In this document: piece by piece, positions 10,748-20,007 of the stretch
Layout of the letters: the number at the start of each line of letters is the position of its first letter
How positions within the stretch are numbered: position 1 is the first letter of the stretch
Source of the DNA: an uncultured Cellulosilyticum sp.
GTDB lineage: Bacteria; Bacillota; Clostridia; Lachnospirales; Cellulosilyticaceae
Assembly (NCBI GenBank): GCA_934725855.1
Contig: CAKVCL010000004.1
Span: 62,001-126,000, forward strand
Direction: 5' to 3'
Length of the DNA: 64,000 nt
Notes under the pieces: generated by a model
The model's database searches: none
Told to the model about the DNA's origin: nothing
The model's input: the letters and a program-made list of their open reading frames with translations, nothing else
Program-made: the position numbers and the translations under genes

Positions 10748-11380
10748 TTATAGTAACATTTTATATTGCCTTACAGCTTCTATCAAACTTTTAACTTTTT
10801 CTTCGTCTTTACAACCATCTATTTCAACTTTACTACTTACATCAATAGCATAAGGTTGATGTAAAAGTGCTTCTTCAATGTTATCCTTTCCAATCCCACC
10901 AGCTAAAAAATAGGGTCTATCGATTTGATTTAATACTTTCCAATCAAAGCTTTCTCCTATTCCCCCGTAGCTTGTGGGATGATACGCATCTAATAAAATG
11001 CCATCTAAAATAGGATGTTCTATTAACCATTTTTGCTTTATCAAACTTTCTTCATCTTTTATCCTAAAGGCTTTCACAATAGGCAAACTGCTTACTTCTT
11101 TTAATTGATTGATATATGTTAAATCTTCATCTCCATGAAGTTGTATCATATCAATCACCTTATGACTTTCACATTCTAAGATGCTTTGAATGGGTTCATT
11201 TACAAATACTCCTACGGATTTTATATCTGGATTAAGTAGCGCCTTTAGCTTTTTAGCTTTTTCTAACGAAATTTGCCTTTTACTTTTAGCAAATACAAAA
11301 CCAATGTAATCTGGCTGATATTTATTCACAATTTCAACATCTTGAGTCCTTTTTAATCCACAGATTTTTACTTTAGTCAC
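10748..11380 (-). CDS. trpF: phosphoribosylanthranilate isomerase
   Basis: 210 residues, TIM-barrel isomerase converting phosphoribosylanthranilate to CdRP. It starts with the diagnostic VKICGLKR (catalytic Cys7 in this frame). MIQLHGDE is near 130 and LAGGIGKDN near 170. GTG start with GGGGG about ten bases upstream. TrpC and TrpF are separate proteins, as in most Firmicutes. It follows trpC by 26 bp. Confidence 0.95.
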   Translation of the reverse strand: MTKVKICGLKRTQDVEIVNKYQPDYIGFVFAKSKRQISLEKAKKLKALLNPDIKSVGVFVNEPIQSILECESHKVIDMIQLHGDEDLTYINQLKEVSSLPIVKAFRIKDEESLIKQKWLIEHPILDGILLDAYHPTSYGGIGESFDWKVLNQIDRPYFLAGGIGKDNIEEALLHQPYAIDVSSKVEIDGCKDEEKVKSLIEAVRQYKMLL

Positions 11381-11406
11381 TACTTTATCCCCCTTTGTTT
11401 TGATTT

Positions 11407-12189
11407 TTAAGCTGTTATCAAACTTTTAATTTTACTTACTGGGTCTTTTTCTTTTACAACGCTTTCACCGATTAATACCGCATCTACTTTTAATGCTTTT
11501 AGTCTTCTAATATCTTCTTCTGTATGAATACCGCTTTCTGATACAAATATCTTATCCTCTGGAATGAGCTTCCTTAATCTTTCCGAAGTTTCTAAAGTGA
11601 CATGAAACGTTTGTAAATCTCTATTATTTACCCCTATAATTTCTGCTCCAACGGTTAATGCTGTTTTAACTTCTTCCTCATTATGCGTTTCTACTAAAGC
11701 ATCTAATCCTAATTCTCTAGCAATTTCTAGATAACTACCAAGCTCTTTTTCACTTAATGCCGCTACAATTAAAAGTATAGCATCTGCCCCTATCGCCTTA
11801 GCCTCGTAGATTTGAATTGGATCAATAATAAAATCCTTTCTTAACACAGGTAAATTTACTACTTTCTTGATTTCCGTTAAATACTCATTGCTTCCTTGAA
11901 AATACTTTGGTTCTGTAAGTACAGATAGTGCTGCCGCGCCACCTTCTTCATAAGCTTTAGCAATCTCTATGTAGCGAAAATCTTTACAAATTAGTCCTTT
12001 TGAAGGAGAAGCTTTTTTTACTTCTGCAATCATGTTAAGTGGCTTTTCTTTATTGCTTAATGCTTCTTTAAAAGAATACTGTTTGATTTTAGAAGCCTGT
12101 ATTTGTTTTTCAAAATCATTTATGCTCATTGTTTGTTTTAAAGCTTCTACTGCTATTTTTCGATCTGCTATAATTTGATCTAATATCAC
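11407..12189 (-). CDS. trpC: indole-3-glycerol phosphate synthase
   Basis: 260 residues. Closes the indole ring from CdRP. Conserved MIAEVKKASPSKG (catalytic Lys near 56), LRKDFIIDPIQIYEA near 115, and GVNNRDLQTF plus VSESGI further on match the family. GTG start with an AGGAAAG site. Fourth gene of the trp operon. Confidence 0.96.
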   Translation of the reverse strand: MILDQIIADRKIAVEALKQTMSINDFEKQIQASKIKQYSFKEALSNKEKPLNMIAEVKKASPSKGLICKDFRYIEIAKAYEEGGAAALSVLTEPKYFQGSNEYLTEIKKVVNLPVLRKDFIIDPIQIYEAKAIGADAILLIVAALSEKELGSYLEIARELGLDALVETHNEEEVKTALTVGAEIIGVNNRDLQTFHVTLETSERLRKLIPEDKIFVSESGIHTEEDIRRLKALKVDAVLIGESVVKEKDPVSKIKSLITA

Positions 12190-12270
12190 TTACTTTCCTG
12201 CCTTTCTCTTTTTGCTTATATATTTTTCATTTGTTACATCGTATTTCTCACTACCATGTTCTTTAATATC

Positions 12271-13281
12271 TTAAGCAAACCTTTGAGTGGCTTTTATAAA
12301 TTCTTGCATTTTATCAAGTGCTTTGCCACTATCAATTAAATCTGCTGCCATTTGCACACATTCTTTTAATGATTTATTATCAAATGCAGTATAAAGAGCT
12401 ACTGCACTATTAATGAGTACCATATCTCTTTTAGCTCCTTTTTCACCTTTTAGAATAGAAAGTGCAATTTCTTTATTTTCTTCTGCTAGTCCTCCTTTAA
12501 TATCTTCTGGCTGAGCTGTGCTTAATCCCAGCTCCTCGGGATCAATGGTATAACTTTTTACCTTTCCGTCTCTTACTTCACATACTTTAGTCTTACCACA
12601 GATTGAAACTTCATCTACACCATCCTCTCCATGAACGACCATGGCTCTTTTTACACCTAGATTACTTAATACTTGAGCCATAGAATCAACTAGTTGATCT
12701 GAATAAACACCCATTACTTGAAGATTGGCATAAGCTGGGTTAGCAAGTGGTCCTAGAATATTGAAAATCGTTCTAGTCCCTAATTCTCTTCTTGGTGCTG
12801 CCACATACTTCATCGCACTATGGTAAACAGGAGCAAACATAAAGCACATACCTGTTTCTTCTAAAACTGCTTCATTTTGCTCTTTCGTAATATCTAATTT
12901 AACACCAAGTGCTTCTAAAACATCTGCACTCCCACATTTACTTGATACACTTCGATTACCATGTTTAGCAACTTTAACCCCACCTGCTGCTACCACAAAA
13001 GAAGAAACTGTAGATACATTAAAGGTATTGGTGCAGTCTCCACCCGTTCCTACGATATCCATTAAATCTCCTTTACCTACAAATTGTAAGCATTTTTCTC
13101 TCATACCTTTTGCACAGCCTGTAATTTCTTCAATGGTTTCACCCTTCATACGAAGTGCTGTAAGATAACTTCCGATTTGAGCTGGTGTCGCCTCACCACT
13201 CATGATAATATCCATTGCTGCTGCTGCCTCTTCTGTAGTTAAATTCTTTCCTTCAATTACTTTATTGATATATTCCTTCAT
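12271..13281 (-). CDS. trpD: anthranilate phosphoribosyltransferase
   Basis: 336 residues. Transfers phosphoribose from PRPP to anthranilate. The PRPP-binding glycine loop VGTGGDCTNTFN begins near residue 77, and KHGNRSVSSKCGSADVLEALG follows near 104-124. Stand-alone TrpD, not fused to TrpG. Start and stop overlap trpG in a TAATG junction at 13281, so translation is coupled. Confidence 0.97.
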   Translation of the reverse strand: MKEYINKVIEGKNLTTEEAAAAMDIIMSGEATPAQIGSYLTALRMKGETIEEITGCAKGMREKCLQFVGKGDLMDIVGTGGDCTNTFNVSTVSSFVVAAGGVKVAKHGNRSVSSKCGSADVLEALGVKLDITKEQNEAVLEETGMCFMFAPVYHSAMKYVAAPRRELGTRTIFNILGPLANPAYANLQVMGVYSDQLVDSMAQVLSNLGVKRAMVVHGEDGVDEVSICGKTKVCEVRDGKVKSYTIDPEELGLSTAQPEDIKGGLAEENKEIALSILKGEKGAKRDMVLINSAVALYTAFDNKSLKECVQMAADLIDSGKALDKMQEFIKATQRFA

Positions 13282-13853
13282 TATAATGACACCTCCAAAA
13301 AGTTTTTAATCATTTGCCTGCCTTCAGTTGTTAAAATGGACTCTGGATGAAACTGCAAGCCAAAGGTCGGATACTCTCTATGTTGTAATGCCATAATTTC
13401 ACCTGCGTCATCCTCCCCTGTCACCACTAATTCATCCGTCAGTGTTTTCTTATCTACAATAAGCGAATGATATCGCCCTACTACTACTCGCTTAGGTAGG
13501 TTTTTAAATATTGGTGATTCTGTGTTTACGGTAATCTCACTGGTTTTACCATGAAGAATATGACTGGCTTTAACCACCTTTGCCCCAAATGCTTCTCCTA
13601 TAGATTGGTGCCCTAGACATACGCCTAGGATAGGGATTTTTCCTGTAAAATATTTAATTGCCTCTATAGAGATTCCTGCATCCTTTGGATATTTAGGACC
13701 CGGTGAAATAATCAAATGGGTGGGGTTAAGTTTTTCAATTTCCTGTATGGTTATTTCATCATTTCTAAAAACTTTAATATCTGAGTTAAAATGCCCGATG
13801 TACTGATAAAGGTTATAGGTAAAGCTATCATAGTTATCAATCATTACAATCAT
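13281..13853 (-). CDS. trpG: anthranilate synthase component II (glutamine amidotransferase)
   Basis: 190-residue class I amidotransferase that supplies ammonia to TrpE. Nucleophile Cys79 in GVCLGHQ; His169 and Glu171 of the triad in LQFHPES. It overlaps trpE by 4 bp (ATGA) and trpD by 1 bp. There is no separate pabA in the window, so whether this subunit also serves PabB cannot be judged. Confidence 0.96.
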   Translation of the reverse strand: MIVMIDNYDSFTYNLYQYIGHFNSDIKVFRNDEITIQEIEKLNPTHLIISPGPKYPKDAGISIEAIKYFTGKIPILGVCLGHQSIGEAFGAKVVKASHILHGKTSEITVNTESPIFKNLPKRVVVGRYHSLIVDKKTLTDELVVTGEDDAGEIMALQHREYPTFGLQFHPESILTTEGRQMIKNFLEVSL

Positions 13854-15316
13854 AAAATTTCCCTCACTTTCTTCATAGATTCAAATAATGCCGTTGCCTT
13901 ATTCACACATTCTTGGTATTCAGAAGCTGGGTCTGAATCTAGCACGATGCCCGCTCCTGCTTGCACATAAGCTATACCATCCTTCTTTACAACTGTTCGA
14001 ATGGCAATACATGTATCTAAATTCCCATCATATCCGATATAGCCTATTCCCCCGCCATATATGCCTCTTCTTTCCTCTTCAAGTTCTTCAATGATTTCCA
14101 TCGCTCTTATTTTAGGTGCTCCTGATAACGTTCCTGCTGGAAGTATGGAGCGAATGGCATCCACACTATTTAAATCGCTTCTTAATTTGCCTTTTACCGT
14201 ACTTGTAATATGGGTAACATGAGAAAATCTTTGAAGTGCTTTATATTCTGTTACCTCTACACTATCTATCTCACTAATCTTTCCAATATCATTTCTAGCT
14301 AAATCTACAAGCATATTGTGCTCCGCAAGCTCTTTAGGGTTACTAAGAAGTTCTTTATCTAGTCTTATATCTTCCTCCTCTGTCTTTCCTCTTGGATGTG
14401 TTCCAGCTATTGGCATGGTTGTTACCACTCTATCTTGAACTTTTACAAGTGTTTCAGGAGAAGCCCCTGCTAGTTGTAAATCATCAAATTGCATTAAATA
14501 CATATAAGGAGATGGGTTAATGGTTCTAAGTACCCTATAAACATCAAATAAATTACTAGAAAGCTTTGCTTTAAAAATCTGAGATGGGACAACTTGAAAG
14601 ATATCCCCGTTTGCAATATAGGCTTTTGCTTTTTCCACTTTTTCCATAAAAGCTTCTTTCGTCGTATTGCTTTCAAATTGGATCTCTTCTTCAAATTGCA
14701 CCACTCTTCTTTTAGTAGGACGGCTAATAAACTCCATTAATTCTTTTAAGTGCATCTTGGCTTCATCATATGCCTCTTCTAAGTCCTCTACTTTTCCATC
14801 AATATTCGTAATCAAAAAGATCTTTTGTTTGAGATGATCAAAAGCAATAATGTCATTAAAAAACATCAGTTTAATATCTGCTGCATTTAATTCATCTTTA
14901 TTACTTATTGAAATCTTTTCCGCATAACGTACCATGTCATATCCAAAATAACCAACAGCCCCTCCCGTCAGTGGCGGCAAATCTTTTAACTTTGGTGCAC
15001 TATAACCTGCCATCAATTCTTTTAAAACATCTAGAGGATTTCCCTCAAATCGTTTAATGGTTTCTCTTGTAGCAAAAAAGCTTTTGCCATCTTTCACATA
15101 AAAGCTAGCAGATGGATTCGCTCCAATAAAGGTATAACGTGCAAGCTTCTCTCCTCCTTCAATACTTTCTAATAAAAAGTAACGGTCATATTCATCTTTT
15201 ATACGACTAAGCACTGCTATAGGTGTTTGAAAATCCATATACATCTCAATACAGAGTGGAATTTTATTATATTTCTTAACTAAATTCTTAACCTCTTCTA
15301 GACTTGGTTTAAACAT
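13850..15316 (-). CDS. trpE: anthranilate synthase component I
   Basis: 488 residues from the chosen start. Converts chorismate and ammonia to anthranilate. The N-terminal regulatory pattern FLLESIEGGEKLARYTFIG contains the LLES element linked to Trp feedback inhibition. The chorismate-binding part has PSPYMYLMQF, AGASPETLV, AGTHPRG and AGTLSGAPKIRAME. The frame is open 22 codons further up to 15382, but those codons lie inside the T-box terminator hairpin. An AGGGGG ribosome site stands just before the ATG at 15316, which is therefore taken as the start. Confidence 0.96.
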   Translation of the reverse strand: MFKPSLEEVKNLVKKYNKIPLCIEMYMDFQTPIAVLSRIKDEYDRYFLLESIEGGEKLARYTFIGANPSASFYVKDGKSFFATRETIKRFEGNPLDVLKELMAGYSAPKLKDLPPLTGGAVGYFGYDMVRYAEKISISNKDELNAADIKLMFFNDIIAFDHLKQKIFLITNIDGKVEDLEEAYDEAKMHLKELMEFISRPTKRRVVQFEEEIQFESNTTKEAFMEKVEKAKAYIANGDIFQVVPSQIFKAKLSSNLFDVYRVLRTINPSPYMYLMQFDDLQLAGASPETLVKVQDRVVTTMPIAGTHPRGKTEEEDIRLDKELLSNPKELAEHNMLVDLARNDIGKISEIDSVEVTEYKALQRFSHVTHITSTVKGKLRSDLNSVDAIRSILPAGTLSGAPKIRAMEIIEELEEERRGIYGGGIGYIGYDGNLDTCIAIRTVVKKDGIAYVQAGAGIVLDSDPASEYQECVNKATALFESMKKVREIL

Positions 15317-15350
15317 TTCTAATCCCCCTACAAATTTTTTTGTACAAATC

Positions 15351-15393
15351 AAAAAGCGCTCACCCTTGATACAATTTATCAAGGGTGAGCGCT
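15351..15393 (-). terminator. T-box-controlled terminator of the trp leader
   Basis: Perfect 17-bp stem (15393-15377 with 15371-15355, loop of 5) followed by TTTTTGATTT on the minus strand, directly upstream of trpE. It is the off-state structure of the T-box. Confidence 0.93.
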
Positions 15394-15660
15394 ATAATCT
15401 CTATAATCTGCCCACGGTACCACCTTGTTTCATATGATTTAATCATATGCACTTTACGCAGAATGCCATCACATTCCTCGTCCGTAACGGAGACGTATCG
15501 TCATAAAATACTAAAAGTACTAAGCAATACTTCATAATGCTTTTCCTTTTTTCATTATGCCCTCAGGAGTCCATTTATCTAATTCGTTTACTACTAGGTT
15601 CCCATCCTCCCTAGCTCTCTGGAAGTTCGTGATTAGTTTTATCTCTCCCTCATAGGTTTA
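15351..15660 (-). promoter_or_regulatory. T-box riboswitch, specifier UGG (Trp), controlling trpEGDCFBA
   Basis: The T-box core sequence AAGGTGGTACCGTGGG lies at 15425-15410 on the minus strand. Upstream is a stem I region with AGAGAGCTAGGGAGGATGGG. The specifier-loop side reads ATAAATGGACTCCTGAGGG, giving UGG at 15573-15571, the only Trp codon. The T-box terminator hairpin follows. Uncharged tRNA-Trp would stabilise the antiterminator and let transcription enter trpE. Confidence 0.92.
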
Positions 15661-15683
15661 TAAGGTTTTATTAAGTTAAAAAT

Positions 15684-15712
15684 AATATACACTGAATCAA
15701 ATAAATATTCAA
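15684..15712 (-). promoter_or_regulatory. sigma-A promoter of the trp operon
   Basis: TTGAAT (15712-15707), 17-bp spacer, TATATT (15689-15684), just upstream of the T-box. Confidence 0.8.
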
Positions 15713-15757
15713 GTATTTTTTAATATTAATTTTAAAGTTAATATTTAAACTTATAAA

Positions 15758-18142
15758 CTAATATATGTCGGAAAATTCTACCTTAATCTTATCATACCCA
15801 ACTTCACTATAAGGATGCTCTCTTACTTTCTCTCCTTCTATGACATATATCGGCATTTCCACTGTAAATTTACTGCCTTTTCCTACTTCACTTTCAACAT
15901 AAATCTCTCCATCATGTGCCTCTACAAACACTTTAACAAGTGCAAGTCCTATGCCCGTTCCTTCACATCTTCTTCTAAAACTTGTATCTACTTGAACAAA
16001 AGGTTCAAATATTTCTTGCATTCTCTCTTTTGGAATACCTATTCCTGTATCCTCTACAGTTATATAAAGCTTCTCATTTACTACATCTACATTAACCTGT
16101 ATCTTTCCACTTTCAGTATACTTAATCGCATTAGACAATAAATTTAGCATAATACGTTCAATCATATCTGGATTACAGGCAATCACTAACTCTTCAATCT
16201 GCGTATCAAAGATAAACTCTATATCTCTTTTTCTTGTATATTCTACTGCTGACATGGATATATTCTCAATTATTTCAACAATGTCATAATTTTCCTTTTT
16301 TCTTTGCTCACTTCCTGAACTGATTTTAGAAACATCTGTTACATTATTAATCAGCCTAATGAGTCTAAATATATTCTGTCTTACAATCCCACGATACCTT
16401 TCTAGCCTTTCAACATTGTGCTTACTATCAGGTGCTATCTTTTCATTATCAATTAACTGTAAAGTACTATACATGGCATTGATTGGTGTTTTGAGCTCAT
16501 GAGATATATTCATTAAAAACTCATTTTTTAGGTTTTCTAAAATAACCTTCTCTTTATAAACTAATCGTTCTTGCTTTATTTGCATAATGGGGGTAATATC
16601 TTTGGCTACTGTATAGAAATATTTCTTTTTCTCAGAATACGTCACTTCCCAGTTCAGCCATCTATAGCCACTATCTTTGCATTTCCACCTATTAGTCACT
16701 CGTATACCTTTTTGGTTTTTGAGCATATCATCTAATGCTTGTTGAGTAGGAAGCTTGTCTTCTTCTATTAAGAGTTCTGTATATAAAATTCTTTTCTTTC
16801 CATTTTCTGTTGTTCTAATTAATTCATTTGGTTCCCATCCAAGATTTCTCCACCACTCAAGATTGCCATCCACAAAATTTCCATTTTCATCATTGATGCA
16901 CATAAAATCAGTTGCTACTTCTAAAAATGTTTTTAACTCTTCTTCAGCTTCCAGCCTCTTTTGAAGCTCATCTCTTAAATTTCTAGATAATTTATTGTTT
17001 TTAATCGTAGAAGCTGTATAACCACATAAATTATCTATTATTCTTCTTTCCATAGTTGAATACACTGGTCGGCATCTATAACAAGCAATAATAATTCCCA
17101 TTATTTCACCATTATAGATAATAGGATAAACATACAGATACCCTATGCCTTGTTTCACCAAATCTTGCCTTATATCAATATTAATATACTTGCAAAATTC
17201 GTCTATTTCCCATTCTATTTTGCCATTAACTATACTTTTCATTTTCTCCTTACTAATAGTAATATTAAAATGAGTTATTCCTTTACGTGATAAATTACTG
17301 ATTCTATACAATCCATTTAGTGTATTTGTTTCTTCACTGTATTCACATATTAATATACTTTCAACCCCTAATTGTTTAATCACACTTTCCCCAAACCTCT
17401 CAGTGATCTTGGTTGCTTCATAATTATTTCTTAAATCATTTAATAAAATGTGATCTATATCACTTTGATGAATTGCATATCTTATAATACCAATAACATA
17501 TTCTATTTCCTGCATTTCATTATAAACAGGAATTTTAATAAGGCTATATTTAGTCCCACCACACTCATCTATCGTTTGTCTTTCTTCATTGATTATTCCA
17601 TTTTCCTCAAGTATTTTATCGTCATGATCCATGTCATGATCCCAAATAACATTCTTCCATATTTGCCTCGTTGTTCGATTAACATAATCTTTAATCGTTG
17701 TGTTTTTACCAGTTGACTTATTACTCATATTAATAAAATTTTGGTTTATATATTTATATTCCCCTTTATATTTATTAATCCAAATTCCATAAGGTAAGTT
17801 CTCAAGAATCTTTTCTAAGGTTTCTATTGTATAGGGTCTATATTCAGTGATAATCAGCCAATAAGCACTTTCATCATTCCACTTTTGGATAGCAACCTTC
17901 CCTTTTACATCACAGAGTTCATCTTGTCTATTAATTAATTGCCAATTTTCATCTTTTCTTTCTTCAAGGCAGACATCATTACCGTTTAAAAACATTACTA
18001 TTTTATGTATACTCTCTTCTACTAATTCCTGAAGCCGATATTCTAAATAATTTAAAACACTATTATTACAATATTTAATCCTATAATTTTTATCTATTAC
18101 GATAATACCTTCTTTTAGTTCCTCTAATATATCTATATTCAT
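15758..18142 (-). CDS. cytoplasmic PAS/GAF sensor histidine kinase (orphan)
   Basis: 794 residues with no transmembrane segment, so a soluble sensor. Order: PAS at about 5-100, PAS at 108-225, GAF-like at 240-385 (ending in a helix with RRIIDNLCGYTAS), PAS at 395-515, then HisKA with NISHELKTP (phospho-accepting His near 545). The HATPase domain has N-box NLLSNAIKY, G1 VEDTGIGIP and G2 GTGIGLALVK. No response regulator is adjacent and no receiver domain is fused. It could feed a distant regulator or a sporulation phosphorelay; that is inference. The signal is unknown. Confidence 0.9.
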   Translation of the reverse strand: MNIDILEELKEGIIVIDKNYRIKYCNNSVLNYLEYRLQELVEESIHKIVMFLNGNDVCLEERKDENWQLINRQDELCDVKGKVAIQKWNDESAYWLIITEYRPYTIETLEKILENLPYGIWINKYKGEYKYINQNFINMSNKSTGKNTTIKDYVNRTTRQIWKNVIWDHDMDHDDKILEENGIINEERQTIDECGGTKYSLIKIPVYNEMQEIEYVIGIIRYAIHQSDIDHILLNDLRNNYEATKITERFGESVIKQLGVESILICEYSEETNTLNGLYRISNLSRKGITHFNITISKEKMKSIVNGKIEWEIDEFCKYINIDIRQDLVKQGIGYLYVYPIIYNGEIMGIIIACYRCRPVYSTMERRIIDNLCGYTASTIKNNKLSRNLRDELQKRLEAEEELKTFLEVATDFMCINDENGNFVDGNLEWWRNLGWEPNELIRTTENGKKRILYTELLIEEDKLPTQQALDDMLKNQKGIRVTNRWKCKDSGYRWLNWEVTYSEKKKYFYTVAKDITPIMQIKQERLVYKEKVILENLKNEFLMNISHELKTPINAMYSTLQLIDNEKIAPDSKHNVERLERYRGIVRQNIFRLIRLINNVTDVSKISSGSEQRKKENYDIVEIIENISMSAVEYTRKRDIEFIFDTQIEELVIACNPDMIERIMLNLLSNAIKYTESGKIQVNVDVVNEKLYITVEDTGIGIPKERMQEIFEPFVQVDTSFRRRCEGTGIGLALVKVFVEAHDGEIYVESEVGKGSKFTVEMPIYVIEGEKVREHPYSEVGYDKIKVEFSDIY

Positions 18143-18170
18143 GTTTTCCCCCCCAAGTAAAAATATACCT

Positions 18171-18222
18171 TAATGACATTATAAAACTTAATTCTTGAAA
18201 ATTTTGTTACTTAATGTCATTG
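18171..18222. promoter_or_regulatory. pair of TAATG(A/T)CATT palindromes before the kinase gene
   Basis: TAATGACATTA (18171-18181) and TAATGTCATTG (18212-18222) are near-palindromic copies of one motif, spaced 41 bp start to start, about four helical turns. They lie 29-80 bp upstream of the histidine kinase start. They look like operator half-sites for a dimeric regulator; no regulator is identified. Confidence 0.35.
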
Positions 18223-18292
18223 GTAAACTAAATTTATTGTTTATTTATCTTTGACATAAATCACTTCATTTACTCCTTACATTTAACATGCA

Positions 18293-18318
18293 AAAACGGA
18301 AGCCAAAGCTTCCGTTTT
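18293..18318 (-). terminator. terminator of the repeat-protein gene
   Basis: Hairpin AAAACGGAAGC / GCTTCCGTTTT with a 4-base loop, directly after the stop codon at 18321. Confidence 0.85.
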
Positions 18319-18320
18319 CA

Positions 18321-19919
18321 TTAATCTCTATCTTCATTTTTCCTTCTTTGCTCAATTTCTTGAATTTTTCTCTCCATTTCACTTAGATAATCAATTTCTT
18401 CAGAAATATCACATTCATTGTCTGTAATAGGTGATTTGCTAAATACTTGCTTGGTATCTCCAGTACTCATACAGCTTTTTATATAGGTAATCGCATTTTT
18501 AGGGGAAGTATCCCCTATAACTTTCTCTTCATGATTAGCTAAATTATCTTCTATGTTTTCATTACTCTCTCTAGTTTGCTGAGACGTGTATCTATTTTCT
18601 AAGGTTTGCTCCATATTATATGATCTAGCTGTATTCCCTATGGCTTCAATCTGTTTCTCAACTTCGAGTAATTTTTCTGTAGCTGTCCCTTCACCTTTAA
18701 GTTTTGCAATAATATCTTCTAGCTCTTGGGCTAATTCATCAGCGATTCGCTCCATCTCATCCATATTCTGTCCTTTTCTAACGACTGATGCGCCCTCATT
18801 AATACTGGTTGCATAACCTTCTCCAGATTTCACAGACGTACTAACTGCTGGAGCTTTTTCAACTTCTGGTAAGTTTTCTGCTTGTTTAGTGAGTGTGGAA
18901 GTATTATCCTCCAACCCTTCTGTAGCTACAATCGCGTCAAATTCATATTCTCCCAATATAGGCGTCTTGGAAGCTTTATAATTCATCTTACTTAGATTGC
19001 CTTGGTTTATGGATTGCTGTTGTTGACTTTGATTTATCATGCTATGATTCACATTTCCATTTTGTGCAGACATGATGATGCCCTGGTCTACAGGTTGCTC
19101 TTCTTGATTTTGATTTAACATGTTATTATAATTCGTATTTCCATTTTGTACGGACATGATGGTGCCTTGGTCTGTTGGTTGCTGCTGTTGGCTTTGATTT
19201 GCCATATTATTATAATTCGCATTTCCATTTTGCAAGGACATAATTTCACCTTGGTCTATGGGCTGCTCTTGATATTGGCTTGTCATGTTGCCATTATTCA
19301 TATTTTCATTCTGTAAAGGCATATTATTTTCCCCATTTGCTGACTGCATGGGGGGTTGATTAGAATGATATATAGGTGTCCAAATATTACTTGGTGTATT
19401 TATTTTAGATACTGGATTTTCTCCTTCTACTACTGCATCTGGCTGTACAATGTTTTTATGATTAACGAGCTTACTTTCTTTACATTCCACTTGTTTCTTT
19501 TCTTGTGGTTTTGCTTTTTGCCCTGCTTTTACCATATCATCAATAAGTGGAATAATCATATAGCGATTATTTTTAAAGCCCATTAATACAGTATCCGTAC
19601 CCCTCATCCCATTTTCTGCTACAATTGCCACTGCATCTAAATCGGATAGACTCAGTCCACTTCCTGCTACATCTTTTTCGTTAACTCTCCATCTGGATTC
19701 TTTTTGTGTACTTAAAGCCCCTATTCTAACCCCTTTATTATGTGCCTTACTAAACGCATAGCACATATATTCATGTTCACTCCCAAATCCTTTTAAGTTT
19801 TGAACATAGCATTTAATCATTCCTGGTGAATTTATTGTGACATGACCACTTACCTTTTTACCATCTACTGCATATGTAGTAAGATTTTCTTGTAATGTGA
19901 TTAATGTATCAACATACAT
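18321..19919 (-). CDS. hypothetical protein with 28-residue tandem repeats
   Basis: 532 residues from the chosen start; not assigned to a function. Residues 1-130 form a compact domain with CYVQNLKGFGSEHEYMCYAFSK and similar strands, of a type I associate with uncharacterised clostridial proteins. Residues about 200-310 are four imperfect 28-residue repeats rich in Asn, Gln and Met. The C-terminal third is acidic and helical. No signal peptide. The frame opens at 19940, but GGAGGGG stands just before the internal ATG at 19919, chosen as the start. Monocistronic, with its own terminator. A spore-coat or surface role is conceivable but unsupported. Confidence 0.75.
   Translation of the reverse strand: MYVDTLITLQENLTTYAVDGKKVSGHVTINSPGMIKCYVQNLKGFGSEHEYMCYAFSKAHNKGVRIGALSTQKESRWRVNEKDVAGSGLSLSDLDAVAIVAENGMRGTDTVLMGFKNNRYMIIPLIDDMVKAGQKAKPQEKKQVECKESKLVNHKNIVQPDAVVEGENPVSKINTPSNIWTPIYHSNQPPMQSANGENNMPLQNENMNNGNMTSQYQEQPIDQGEIMSLQNGNANYNNMANQSQQQQPTDQGTIMSVQNGNTNYNNMLNQNQEEQPVDQGIIMSAQNGNVNHSMINQSQQQQSINQGNLSKMNYKASKTPILGEYEFDAIVATEGLEDNTSTLTKQAENLPEVEKAPAVSTSVKSGEGYATSINEGASVVRKGQNMDEMERIADELAQELEDIIAKLKGEGTATEKLLEVEKQIEAIGNTARSYNMEQTLENRYTSQQTRESNENIEDNLANHEEKVIGDTSPKNAITYIKSCMSTGDTKQVFSKSPITDNECDISEEIDYLSEMERKIQEIEQRRKNEDRD
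18990..19320 (-). repeat. 84-bp in-frame tandem repeats
   Basis: Units at 19069-19152, 19153-19236 and 19237-19320 share length and wording (84 bp each). A shorter diverged unit lies at about 18990-19068. Each encodes 28 residues with a (D/N)QGxIMSxQNGN-type core. Being multiples of three, copy changes would keep the frame. Confidence 0.85.
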
Positions 19920-20007
19920 AATTACCCCTCCGTTGTCCATTTTGACATTCTATACTATATATATGAGGGATTATTTTGACATATGCCTTTGCAATAACAC
20001 ACCCTGT

